NCBI RefSeq assembly: GCF_000986865.1
Contig: NZ_LAVS01000011.1
Location: 1-64,000, forward strand
DNA length: 64,000 nt
Source: Rheinheimera mesophila
GTDB lineage: Bacteria; Pseudomonadota; Gammaproteobacteria; Enterobacterales; Alteromonadaceae
Direction: 5' to 3'
Part shown: positions 43,046 through 50,472 of the stretch, one piece after another
How the letters are laid out: every line of letters starts with the position of its first letter
How positions within the stretch are numbered: the first letter of the stretch is position 1
Translations under genes and position numbers: made by a program
Notes under the pieces: model-generated
What the model was told of the DNA's origin: nothing
The model's input: the letters and a program-made list of their open reading frames with translations, nothing else
The model's database searches: none

Positions 43046-43321
43046 ATGATCTGGAGTAAGAAACATACCGTTACTATGGTTTTATCAATAGCTATATTAT
43101 TTTCTTTTTTATTTATTCTTCCAGGTAACCTATCCGCCCAGATCACAATGGGTACAGCCACATTTGTCATCATTAGCATGATTTTTTTCTTTGAAAAAAA
43201 CAATGGTCTAGGTTTTTTTGGTAATTTGAGAGTATTTTCTTTTAATTTAGTATTGAGTTTGTTTGTTGCTTTACCGCTAGTGTTTTTAACGGTTTGGCTA
43301 TCTCATTATGTAAGTCGCTGA
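43046..43321 (+). CDS. Small membrane protein, candidate immunity protein
   Basis: A 91-residue protein with GGGAGG ribosome site (43033-43038) and ATG 43046. Three hydrophobic segments are visible: about 8-27 (VTMVLSIAILFSFLFILPG), 32-48 (ITMGTATFVIISMIFFF) and 64-88 (FNLVLSLFVALPLVFLTVWL). I recognise no family. Bacteriocin immunity proteins of class II microcins are often small, two- or three-helix membrane proteins encoded directly behind the toxin, as here; that is the only basis for the role. Codon and base composition are A+T-rich compared with flanking housekeeping genes. Confidence 0.6.
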   Translation: MIWSKKHTVTMVLSIAILFSFLFILPGNLSAQITMGTATFVIISMIFFFEKNNGLGFFGNLRVFSFNLVLSLFVALPLVFLTVWLSHYVSR

Positions 43322-43347
43322 CCACGAATCAAAGACACTAAATGACA

Positions 43348-43600
43348 GTTTCGATTAATAGATCGCTGGTAGGTGGAAATTCGATTCGGTGCTAATGCTC
43401 CGATGTATCATTAAACCGCTTTGAGTATATGCGAAATGATATTTTTCCATGGCGATAAGGCTCGTAGTTTTAAAAAGTTATTCATTAAACTAGAGATAAA
43501 TATCTATACAAAAAGCCGATGCTGCTCTGCTTGAGTTGAATACAAAATGAGTGGGCAGGCCAATTACGAAGCCCAAGGCCTGTATTTGTTAGTTATTTAG
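43348..43600 (+). mobile_element. decayed IS630-type remnant, copy 1
   Basis: The stretch 43348-43379 matches 44068-44099 at 25 of 32 bases. The stretch from about 43474 (AAAGTTATTCATTAAAC…) matches the transposase 5' region from 44114 (AAAGTCATTCATAGAAC…), and GTGGGCAGGCCAATTACG (43551-43568) matches GTTGGTAGGCCAGTCCGC further on. About 60 bases between the latter blocks are missing relative to copy 2. No open frame remains. It is an older, shorter relic of the element at 44068-44903. Confidence 0.6.
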
Positions 43601-43615
43601 ACACAGGGAGATATT

Positions 43616-43729
43616 ATGTGTTGGAAAAGAAAACTCACCCTTTGTAGGCGTAGTGTAATTTTTGGCGCCAGTTTGGGTATCGCACTTGGTGTTTGTCTTC
43701 AGATTATGATTCAACAATTATTTGGCTAA
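43616..43729 (+). CDS. 37-residue single-span membrane peptide
   Basis: GGGAG (43606-43610) stands 5 bases before ATG 43616, followed by 37 codons to TAA. The peptide has a basic, cysteine-containing N-terminus (MCWKRKLTLCRRS) and one hydrophobic segment (VIFGASLGIALGVCLQIMI). It resembles no family I know. It is between two IS630 relics and next to the microcin-like pair, so it could be a second small effector, an immunity accessory or a membrane peptide of toxin type. Ribosome site and clean topology support translation; function is unknown. Confidence 0.45.
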   Translation: MCWKRKLTLCRRSVIFGASLGIALGVCLQIMIQQLFG

Positions 43730-43820
43730 ATGTTTTAGCCGATGTATTAATTTAAAATATAGTCGTAACCCGTGAGATTGTATATTCAGCGGTGAGAAGG
43801 CTTTGAATCAAGGATGTTCT

Positions 43821-43982
43821 ATGTTTAAAGGAATAAAAAATTATTCAATTCTGCATAAGTTCACTGTACTGGGCGGATTTGTTGGCCTCTCAATTGATTT
43901 ATTTTTTGATTGTTTTCCTTTATTTACCGGGATGAGCATGCTGGTGCTGGCATTGGTGACTTATGTCCTGCTCGATAAATGA
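43821..43982 (+). CDS. 53-residue small membrane protein
   Basis: AGGA six bases upstream leads to ATG 43821 and 53 codons. Two hydrophobic segments are visible: FTVLGGFVGLSIDLFF and MSMLVLALVTYVLL, separated by a short polar turn (DCFPLFTG), giving a helical hairpin topology. No family recognised. It follows the 37-residue peptide by 91 bases and is followed by a strong nested hairpin. The two may be one transcript, perhaps an accessory or immunity unit of the bacteriocin locus; this rests on position only. Confidence 0.5.
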   Translation: MFKGIKNYSILHKFTVLGGFVGLSIDLFFDCFPLFTGMSMLVLALVTYVLLDK

Positions 43983-43991
43983 CAAAAGCAG

Positions 43992-44034
43992 ATCTATAAA
44001 ATGGGGTGTGAAAGGAAGACACCCGCTTATAGAT
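43992..44034 (+). terminator. nested hairpin after the 53-residue protein gene
   Basis: Outer stem ATCTATAA (43992-43999) pairs with TTATAGAT (44027-44034), and inner stem GGGTGT (44004-44009) pairs with ACACCC (44019-44024). It begins 9 bases after the stop codon and would terminate or protect the small-gene transcript. A long T tract is absent. Confidence 0.6.
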
Positions 44035-44067
44035 ATAAACTCACTGAGCTTATTCGTGTAAATAACT

Positions 44068-44903
44068 GTTCCAATTAGTAGATCACTTGTAGGCTGAAAC
44101 CCATCGTTTGAAGAAAGTCATTCATAGAACCAGAGATAAAGACCTATGCCGCAGAGCCAATGCGGTTCTGCTGATGTTAAAAGGTGCCACTAAATCTGAA
44201 GTCGCCAGTGTTGATGGCTTGGAAACAAAAGGAGTTGGTAGGCCAGTCCGCCAGCCTAAAGCCTTTATCTGTAAGGTATTGAGACTGTCATTGGAGTAAA
44301 TGCCGCGAACCTTGGATTATCAGCGCTCACGCTGGAGTACTGAGTTGTTCGCGTTGCTGCTCAGAAAGCCGTGTAGCATCAAGCCGCATAGTTCCACCAT
44401 CAGACGTTGGTTGCCAAAGCTGGGTATGATCTGGCGTCGGGCCGCCCCGACCCTAACCATACGAGACCAGGACAAAGATGCGAAGTTAGCGGCGATGTGT
44501 GAAGCGCTGGACGACAGCAGTTCTGACCATCCGGTATTTTATGAAGATGAAGCGGATATCCACCTGAACCCGAGGATTGGCGCTGAATGGAGCCTAAAAG
44601 GCCTGTAGCGTAAAGTGGTGAAACCAGGCCAAAGGTCAGTACAGGCGTGCGAAAAGCGTGACCTTTATTGTGGACAATTACATCATTCACAAGATTAAGA
44701 AAACGCAAAAGTAGCTGGCTGAAAACCCGAAGTTCAAACTGTTGTTTTTACTTGTCTATCGCCCGTGGCATAACAAAGTAGAAAAACTCCGGCATGCGCT
44801 GCATCAAAGGATTACTCGCAACCGTCGATTTAGTTATTTAGTACTAGCCCTACTTGCATGGCATACAGTTAAATTGTACAAAAGTGGCCCTATGCCTGAT
44901 TGA
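44068..44903 (+). mobile_element. decayed IS630-family insertion sequence, copy 2
   Basis: This region carries the remains of a single IS630-type transposase and its 5' flank. The left end shares sequence with copy 1 at 43348. I could not identify intact terminal inverted repeats or a TA duplication. Together the two relics bracket the 37- and 53-residue protein genes. Confidence 0.7.
44108..44903 (+). pseudogene. IS630-family transposase, pseudogene
   Basis: Recognisable pieces of an IS630 transposase occur in order: the N-terminal helix-turn-helix part (RTRDKDLCRRANAVLLMLKG), TAA at 44297-44299, the middle (STIRRWLPKLGMIWRRAAPTLT, then VFYEDEADIHLNPRIGAEW), TAG at 44606-44608, a frame change with loss of sequence, and the C-terminal part (VDNYIIHKIKKTQK, a further TAG, then PWHNKVEKLRHALHQRITR). 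The catalytic D, D and E can still be seen in EDEAD, VDN and KVEKL. With at least three stops and a frameshift it cannot make active transposase. Confidence 0.85.
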
Positions 44904-44945
44904 CCGGGAATGGATAACCATAAATAAACAAAGGGATAAAGTCAG

Positions 44946-45776
44946 ATGAAAGTGCTGTGGGGTTGGGTGGTTGTGTTGCTGGCAGGTTGCAGTTCAATGG
45001 CGGACGGTGATTACCGTTATGGGGTGATAATTGAGCCGGACGACGAAAGTTTTATTATTCACTCCTATGCACAGCAGGCGCAGGCTGTTGAAATAACCAC
45101 TAAAACGGCGGATAAACACCAGTATCAGCCTATTGCCAGCAGTACATTGGCTGAACTGCAGTTGGAGCTTTGGCTGAAAGATCCGCAGCAACTTTGTTCT
45201 GTTGAGGAGACAAAGGCGTTAGTCACTCATTTTAAGGCGTTAGGTCGCAGTGCCGGTTTTAGTTATGGCCAGCCGCAACGCCTGCAGCTTTATCTCTCGC
45301 TGAATGAGAGTTTCAATTACAAAGAGCGACTGGCCCCAGACAGTGATCAACTGGCTTTATTTTATTCACTGCGTACTTGTCAGCAGGCGACTGAGCAATT
45401 AGCTGAGTTTTACAGTCACTCAGTGCATGAGCTGATGCACTGGCTGATGCTGCGGCATGGTTTGGATTTTGCGCAACTGAACCAGGTTCAGCATGAATAC
45501 TGGGCCAGTCGGGGCGCGTATTGCGCATTGATCAGTAATCCGGGCTTTCAGAGCCTGGATCCTTTGTACCCCAGCGAATTTACAGCCAAAGAACTGCGGC
45601 TGATGCAGAAAAAATCAGGGGTAGAGAATGCAACAGAATTAGGTGCCCGCTTGCTGCATAACGAGTTAAATCAATTGGCTGGCGCTTTGCAAGTGACAAA
45701 ACATCATCCAGATTTACAGCAGATACTGAGTTGGTGTCAGCAAAAGCCTGAGCTTAATCCAGCTATTACTGACTAA
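44946..45776 (+). CDS. Lipoprotein with HExxH zinc-metallopeptidase motif
   Basis: A 276-residue lipoprotein: signal peptide with lipobox LAGC (Cys15). The notable feature is HELMH at 161-165, the HExxH zinc-binding motif of zincin peptidases, within a hydrophobic helix (SVHELMHWLMLRHG), with Glu184 in VQHEYWASRG a possible third ligand as in gluzincins. I do not recognise the family. The AGGGATAAAG ribosome region (44932-44940) supports ATG 44946. It follows the IS relic and its stop overlaps the converging hypothetical gene by 11 bases. Periplasmic or surface proteolysis is an inference from the motif. Confidence 0.6.
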   Translation: MKVLWGWVVVLLAGCSSMADGDYRYGVIIEPDDESFIIHSYAQQAQAVEITTKTADKHQYQPIASSTLAELQLELWLKDPQQLCSVEETKALVTHFKALGRSAGFSYGQPQRLQLYLSLNESFNYKERLAPDSDQLALFYSLRTCQQATEQLAEFYSHSVHELMHWLMLRHGLDFAQLNQVQHEYWASRGAYCALISNPGFQSLDPLYPSEFTAKELRLMQKKSGVENATELGARLLHNELNQLAGALQVTKHHPDLQQILSWCQQKPELNPAITD

Positions 45777-46134
45777 ATTCTTCCAACTTCGGATACTGCT
45801 CTAATACAGCACAGGCTCTTTGCATGGCTTCGCCAAACAAGGCCGGGTGAAAATCACCGTTTTGGCAGTAATCACGGCGAAATTGCAGCAGGCTGTGGAT
45901 ATCCTGGGCTGCTTTGGCTAAGGCTTGCTGTTGGCCTTCGCCATAATCCTGACCTATCGCATAAAAAGCTTTCTGAATTTTGCGGCTGACCACTGAATCA
46001 GATTGAGCGCCCGGTAGTGAAACATGTTCGGCCAGCCAATCCAATACAGGCTCGGAATACGGCAGCACCCGCGGATGATCATAAAATGTCAGGGCACCGA
46101 CAAGAAGCAAACACAACAGTAAAAATTTGCGCAT
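45766..46134 (-). CDS. hypothetical protein with N-terminal membrane anchor or signal
   Basis: A 122-residue protein starting with a hydrophobic segment (FLLLCLLLVGALTF) that is either a signal peptide or an anchor. The rest is mostly helical and acidic, with a small cluster of two cysteines (YCQNGDFHP and RACAVLEQYP) that could form a disulfide. No family recognised. It converges on the HELMH lipoprotein gene with 11 bases of overlap. An inverted repeat, TGTCAAC-GAT-GTTGACA, lies 89 bases upstream of its start. Confidence 0.6.
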   Translation of the reverse strand: MRKFLLLCLLLVGALTFYDHPRVLPYSEPVLDWLAEHVSLPGAQSDSVVSRKIQKAFYAIGQDYGEGQQQALAKAAQDIHSLLQFRRDYCQNGDFHPALFGEAMQRACAVLEQYPKLEEFSQ

Positions 46135-46494
46135 AACCTGTTACCCCATCTTTCACTTGATTGGTTATAACACAGTGCAGCCAGCTTGCCACTGTCAACC
46201 AGGCAACCAGAATAGGCTTGAGTGTCAACGATGTTGACAGAGCAAAACTGAGCCTAAGATTAAAATTCAATATGGATCAGAGTGTTATATACTATAGGCC
46301 TTTGGTTCAATTATTGCAGACAGTTCTTTCGGTGATAATACAAAGCAGCCAGGACCAGCCGCCTTACCCAGCCTTTTAGCTGCAGCAGACAGTTAAGAGG
46401 CGGATCATTTGCCAGACCAAGGTATGGTTTGTCCTGTATCAACAAGCTGCACTAAACAGCCTGCTACACTGATGATCAGAGAGCAGCACGAGGT
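46135..46494. other. 360-bp intergenic region between hypothetical gene and ccoG
   Basis: I see no credible gene here; a 36-codon frame from 46271 lacks a ribosome site. The region holds a perfect 7-3-7 inverted repeat at 46223-46239 and an extra half-site TGTCAAC at 46193-46199. A TATACT box at 46288-46293 may belong to a ccoG promoter. No clear FNR box was found. Confidence 0.5.
46223..46239. promoter_or_regulatory. perfect inverted repeat TGTCAAC-GAT-GTTGACA
   Basis: A 17-base palindrome with 7-bp arms and a 3-base centre in the gap before ccoG, with one more arm copy 30 bases upstream. The form suits a dimeric regulator. I cannot name the binder. Confidence 0.5.
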
Positions 46495-47919
46495 ATGGGC
46501 GTGGATAATAAGATAGATATTAAAAATATTCCGGTTGAGGTGTACAAACCCGATCCGGACAAGAAAGCAAAGTACAATCCAAGAGATCGCATCTATGTGC
46601 GGGCGGTTAAGGGGTTACATCAGACATTAAGGCGCAATATAGGTTTTGTCTTTATGGCGGCCTTTATGCTGCTGCCCTGGCTTCAATTTAACGGCCAGCA
46701 GGCCATTTTGCTCGATATTGTGGAGCAGAGATTTTATATTTTCGGTTTGACCTTATGGCCGCAGGATTTCACCATTCTGGCCTGGATTTTTGTCATCGCC
46801 GCATTTGCGTTGTTTTTTGTCACTACCTTTTATGGCCGGGTCTGGTGTGGTTATTTATGCCCGCAAACCGTCTGGACTTTTATTTTTATGTGGTTTGAAG
46901 AGAAATTTCAGGGTACCCGCAATCAGCGAATGAAGCTGGATCAGGAACCCTGGAGCTTCAACAAGCTATGGAGAAAAGGCCTGACTCATTTTAGCTGGCT
47001 GGCATTTTCTGTGCTTACAGCGCTGATTTTTGTCGGCTACTTTACCCCTGTCGATCAGCTCTTTATTCAGTTCTTTACTTTTGAAACCAGCTTCTGGGCT
47101 GCGGTGTCGGTGTGGTTTTTTGCTTTCTGTACTTATGGCAATGCCGGCTGGATGCGCGAAATTATGTGTACTCACATTTGCCCTTATGCCCGTTTCCAAT
47201 CCGCTATGTTCGATAAAGACACTTTTACCGTCACCTACGATGCCAAACGTGGTGAAAACCGTGGTCCACGTGCCCGTAAAGACACCGACTACAAAGCCAA
47301 AGGTTTAGGCGATTGTATCGACTGTAATTTATGTGTGCATGTCTGCCCTACTGGTATCGATATTCGTAACGGTCTGCAGTACGAGTGCATTAACTGTGGT
47401 GCCTGTATCGACGCTTGTGACGACACCATGGATAAAATGGGCTACGCCAAAGGCTTAATCAGCTACACCACAGAACATAGCCTGGAGGGCAAAACCACTA
47501 AAGTGATCCGTGGCAAATTAGTCGGCTACTTTATGGTGCTGGTCGCAGTTTGTGCTGCCTTTGCCTGGACCTTAGTGGTGCGCAAACCTGTGGTGATGGA
47601 CATAGTGCGTGACCGAGGGGCTTTGTTCCGTGAAACCGACGAAGGTTTAATTGAAAATACCTACACCTTAAAAGTCATTAACAAGTCGCAGTTGGAGCAA
47701 ACCTATCGGCTGTCGGTTGAGGGGTTGGATGATGCACAGTGGATTGGCGAGAAAGAGCTGACCGTCAAAGGTGGCGAAACCGCCAACCTGCCAATCAGCT
47801 TATCGCTGGATCCTGTGGATGCAAAAAGGCCTGTGCTGGAAATTGAATTTGTGTTGCAGGACAGTGACGAGCCTGATGTTCGTTTAACTCAGGGCAGCAA
47901 GTTCTTTTCCGCCCGCTAA
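46495..47919 (+). CDS. ccoG: CcoG, cytochrome cbb3 oxidase accessory protein
   Basis: A 474-residue inner-membrane iron-sulfur protein (RdxA/FixG family) that helps copper delivery to cbb3-type oxidase, probably as a cupric reductase. Helices occupy about 45-65, 85-115, 160-180 and 190-210. The ferredoxin-like clusters are C274-x2-C277-x2-C280-x3-C284 and C298-x2-C301-x2-C304-x3-C308. Further cysteines occur in WCGYLCPQ and MCTHICPYARFQ. The C-terminal FixG domain (LKVINKSQLEQTYRLSVEGL) is an Ig-like periplasmic part. ATG 46495 has AGAGAG upstream; GTG 46501 is an alternative. The cbb3 genes themselves are outside the window. A strong terminator follows. Confidence 0.95.
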   Translation: MGVDNKIDIKNIPVEVYKPDPDKKAKYNPRDRIYVRAVKGLHQTLRRNIGFVFMAAFMLLPWLQFNGQQAILLDIVEQRFYIFGLTLWPQDFTILAWIFVIAAFALFFVTTFYGRVWCGYLCPQTVWTFIFMWFEEKFQGTRNQRMKLDQEPWSFNKLWRKGLTHFSWLAFSVLTALIFVGYFTPVDQLFIQFFTFETSFWAAVSVWFFAFCTYGNAGWMREIMCTHICPYARFQSAMFDKDTFTVTYDAKRGENRGPRARKDTDYKAKGLGDCIDCNLCVHVCPTGIDIRNGLQYECINCGACIDACDDTMDKMGYAKGLISYTTEHSLEGKTTKVIRGKLVGYFMVLVAVCAAFAWTLVVRKPVVMDIVRDRGALFRETDEGLIENTYTLKVINKSQLEQTYRLSVEGLDDAQWIGEKELTVKGGETANLPISLSLDPVDAKRPVLEIEFVLQDSDEPDVRLTQGSKFFSAR

Positions 47920-47938
47920 AGCGGTAAAAGCGTTAGAC

Positions 47939-47964
47939 TAGGGAGCTTCGGCTCCCTATTTTTT
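47939..47964 (+). terminator. rho-independent terminator of ccoG
   Basis: TAGGGAGC and GCTCCCTA form an 8-bp stem with a TTCG tetraloop, followed by six T residues, 20 bases after the ccoG stop codon. Confidence 0.93.
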
Positions 47965-47998
47965 AGGCTAACCAGCAGCTATTACCAAACGGAATTTC

Positions 47999-48979
47999 AT
48001 GAGCACTTTTGATTTTTCTACCTTAAGTCCGGATTTAATGCTGGATGCCCTGTTTCATTATGGCTTTGATGTCAGTTCGGGTTTATTACAACTCAACAGC
48101 TTTGAAAACCGCGTTTGCCAGTTCAGAGATGACGATCGTAAAAGCTGGGTGGTAAAGTTCTACCGGCCAGAGCGCTGGAGTTTAGAGCAACTGAACGAAG
48201 AACATCAGTTTGTCCGTGAACTGGCGGAGATTGAAGTACCGGTGGCTGAAGCTGTTGCACGCGATGGCCAGCAGGTGTTGTCTTATGGCGGCTTTTATTT
48301 ATCGGTTTTTCCAAGCCGTGGTGGCCGCACTTTAGAACCGGACAACGAAAATCAACTGCTGCAACTGGGACGCTTTTTAGGCATGTTGCATCAGGTCGGC
48401 GCGGCCCGGCCTTTCGTGCACAGACCGACCATCAACCACCAGACTTTTTTACTCGACAGCCAGCACAGCTTGTTGCAATCGGGCCTTATTCCACCTTCAT
48501 TGGAAAAACATTATCAGGCCATGATGCAACAATTAGGCGATAAAGTCGGTCCTTTGTATCAGCCAGAAAAAATCCGCAGGGTGCATGGCGATTGCCATAT
48601 CGGCAATTTGCTCTGGCACGACGACAGGCCTTTGTTGCTGGACTTTGATGACAGTCGCAATGGCCCTGCAGTGCAGGATTTGTGGTTATTGCTCAATGGC
48701 GACAGGGCGGAACAAACTTATCAGTTGTCGTTGTTATTGGAAGAGTATGAACAGTACTGCGACTTTGATCATAAAGAGCTGCGGCTGATCGAACCCCTGC
48801 GGGCTATGCGTATAGTGTCCTACATGGCCTGGATAGCAAAAAGGTGGAGCGATCCGGCTTTCCCGCAGAACTTTCCATGGTTCAGTACAGACCAATACTG
48901 GCAGCAACAACTCAAGGCGCTGGATGAACAGCTTAAATTCTGTGACCAGAGCCCACTTTCTTTGATGCCGCAGTGGTAA
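47999..48979 (+). CDS. srkA: Stress response kinase A (YihE/RdoA)
   Basis: A 326-residue cytoplasmic Ser/Thr protein kinase of the aminoglycoside-phosphotransferase fold that protects cells during envelope and oxidative stress. The active-site loop is RVHGDCHIGNLLWHDDRP, followed by metal-binding LLDFDDSRNGPAVQDLW. The N-terminus (LNSFENRVCQFRDDDRKSWVVKFYRP) carries the lysine for ATP binding. It is followed after 47 bases by dsbA, the same order as in E. coli (srkA-dsbA), where the two are co-regulated by Cpx. That neighbourhood strongly supports the name. Confidence 0.93.
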   Translation: MSTFDFSTLSPDLMLDALFHYGFDVSSGLLQLNSFENRVCQFRDDDRKSWVVKFYRPERWSLEQLNEEHQFVRELAEIEVPVAEAVARDGQQVLSYGGFYLSVFPSRGGRTLEPDNENQLLQLGRFLGMLHQVGAARPFVHRPTINHQTFLLDSQHSLLQSGLIPPSLEKHYQAMMQQLGDKVGPLYQPEKIRRVHGDCHIGNLLWHDDRPLLLDFDDSRNGPAVQDLWLLLNGDRAEQTYQLSLLLEEYEQYCDFDHKELRLIEPLRAMRIVSYMAWIAKRWSDPAFPQNFPWFSTDQYWQQQLKALDEQLKFCDQSPLSLMPQW

Positions 48980-49026
48980 GTTTTTGTTAGAGTAGTGACA
49001 GTTTTATTCCAAGGAACATTCGAATA

Positions 49027-49662
49027 ATGAAAAAGTTAACAGCGTTGTTAGTAGGTGCATTGTTATTACCTGTAGCCGTTTTTGCCGCTCAGTTTGAGGA
49101 AGGTAAACACTATGAAGTGATTTCAGAGCAAGCTACCACCAAACCTGAAGTGAAAGAGTTTTTCTCGTTTTATTGCCCAGCCTGTTTTGGTTATGAACCC
49201 AAGGTTCAGGCGTTAGCCAAGCAATTACCTGCGGGTATTGAACTGAAAAAAGTGCATGTCGACTTTTTACAGCACGCTTCACCAGAAATTCAGGCGACTT
49301 TAGCCAAAGCTTATCTGGTCGCAAAAAATCTGGGGAAAGGCGATCAGGTTGCCAGCGCGTTTTTTAATCACATTCATGTCGACCGCAAAACTTTTGCCAA
49401 CGACGACGATATCAAAGCTGTGGCTGTGGCTCAGGGCATAGACGCAGACACTTACGATAAAGCCATCAAAAGCTTTACTGTAGCTGGTGGTGCTAAACAA
49501 ATGAAAAAAGAGCAGGATGCTTTGTCTTCCCGCCGTGTATTAACTGGTGTACCGACTTTTATCGTCAATGGCAAATATAAAATTCTGAATCAGGGTCTGA
49601 GCCGTGAGAATCAGGATGAAGAGTTTAAACAGCTCGTTAATTTCTTACTGACTCAATCTTAA
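49027..49662 (+). CDS. dsbA: Thiol:disulfide interchange protein DsbA, CPAC active site
   Basis: A 211-residue periplasmic oxidase. A signal peptide (ending VFA) is followed by AQFEEGKHYEVI, then the redox motif C50-P-A-C53 in FSFYCPACFGYEP, an inserted helical domain and the cis-proline loop TGVPTFIVNGKY. It donates disulfides to exported proteins. The usual motif of enterobacterial DsbA is CPHC; alanine at the dipeptide position should lower the redox potential of the pair, making it less oxidising. It follows srkA and precedes a second dsbA gene by 16 bases. Confidence 0.92.
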   Translation: MKKLTALLVGALLLPVAVFAAQFEEGKHYEVISEQATTKPEVKEFFSFYCPACFGYEPKVQALAKQLPAGIELKKVHVDFLQHASPEIQATLAKAYLVAKNLGKGDQVASAFFNHIHVDRKTFANDDDIKAVAVAQGIDADTYDKAIKSFTVAGGAKQMKKEQDALSSRRVLTGVPTFIVNGKYKILNQGLSRENQDEEFKQLVNFLLTQS

Positions 49663-49678
49663 TAAAAAGGCGCCTTTT

Positions 49679-50326
49679 ATGTTGAAAAAATTACTGGTTG
49701 CGCTGGTCTTTGCTCCCGCCATGGCTTTTGCCTCTGCGGCGGCATCGGTGCAGTATCAAGAGGGTGTGCATTACGAGGTCGTGGCAGAACAAGCAACGGC
49801 TCAACCTGAAGTTCTGGAGTTCTTCTCGTTTTACTGTCCCCATTGTAAAGCTTTTGAGCCTTTTGCTCAGGCGCTGAATAAGAGTTTGCCTAAAGGGGTC
49901 AGCCTGACTAAACATCACGTCGACTTTTTGCAGGTTGCTCCGCCTGAGTTACAGCAGTCGCTCGCTAAAGCCTATGTGGTGGCAAAAAATGCCGGTCAGG
50001 GCGATCGCATTGCTGATGTAATTTTTGATTATTTGCATACGCAGCGTGCCAGTTTCAGCAACGAGCAGGATATTCGCAACTTGCTAATTGCAAATGATAT
50101 TCCTGCTATGCTGTTTGATTCAGGTATGGTCAGTCAGGCTGTGAACGATGAAGTCGCTGCGATGAAAAAGAGTCAGGACCATTATTCTGAAGCCAAAGTC
50201 CTCAGAGGTGTGCCGACCTTACTGGTGAACGGCAAATATCTGGTGAAGTTTTCTGGTTTAAGCCAACAAAATTTCCAGCAGGATTTAGATGCACTGGTCG
50301 CTTTTTTACTGGCGAAAAAAACCTAA
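49679..50326 (+). CDS. Second DsbA-type protein, CPHC active site
   Basis: A 215-residue paralogue of the preceding protein. A signal peptide (ending AFASA) is followed by EGVHYEVVAEQATAQPEVLEF and the classical motif C53-P-H-C56 in FYCPHCKAFEP, with cis-proline loop RGVPTLLVNGKY. The two share layout throughout, indicating tandem duplication. This one keeps the strongly oxidising CPHC dipeptide. It is probably co-transcribed with the first copy from a promoter upstream of srkA or dsbA, and the pair ends at a strong terminator. Confidence 0.92.
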   Translation: MLKKLLVALVFAPAMAFASAAASVQYQEGVHYEVVAEQATAQPEVLEFFSFYCPHCKAFEPFAQALNKSLPKGVSLTKHHVDFLQVAPPELQQSLAKAYVVAKNAGQGDRIADVIFDYLHTQRASFSNEQDIRNLLIANDIPAMLFDSGMVSQAVNDEVAAMKKSQDHYSEAKVLRGVPTLLVNGKYLVKFSGLSQQNFQQDLDALVAFLLAKKT

Positions 50327-50354
50327 GCAGTCTGTGATTGCTCCAGCCAGCAAC

Positions 50355-50390
50355 AAAACCGGCCTTGTGGAAACAGGCCGGTTTTTTCTT
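50355..50390 (+). terminator. rho-independent terminator of the dsbA pair
   Basis: AACCGGCCT and AGGCCGGTT form a perfect 9-bp stem with a 9-base loop, followed by six T residues, CTTTT. Confidence 0.93.
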
Positions 50391-50472
50391 TTAGTCATTT
50401 CGCCCGATTTATTGCGAACTATTCTCAACTAAACTAGTCTAGATAGTATCTATTCTCAATTGGAACAGCGCG

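Noticed and set aside
44400-44708. Minus-strand frame of 102 codons within the IS630 relic
   Set aside because: The plus strand carries recognisable transposase segments here; the minus frame has no family features.
42416-44945. Prophage or integrative element
   Set aside because: No integrase, attachment repeats or phage structural genes are visible; only an IS630 relic and small genes.
46158-46171. FNR-like site TTGATTGGTTATAA upstream of ccoG
   Set aside because: Only the left half matches TTGAT; the right half agrees at 3 of 5 positions, and it is over 320 bases from the start codon.
46271-46381. 36-codon frame upstream of ccoG
   Set aside because: No ribosome site and no sensible protein character; it overlaps the likely promoter zone.
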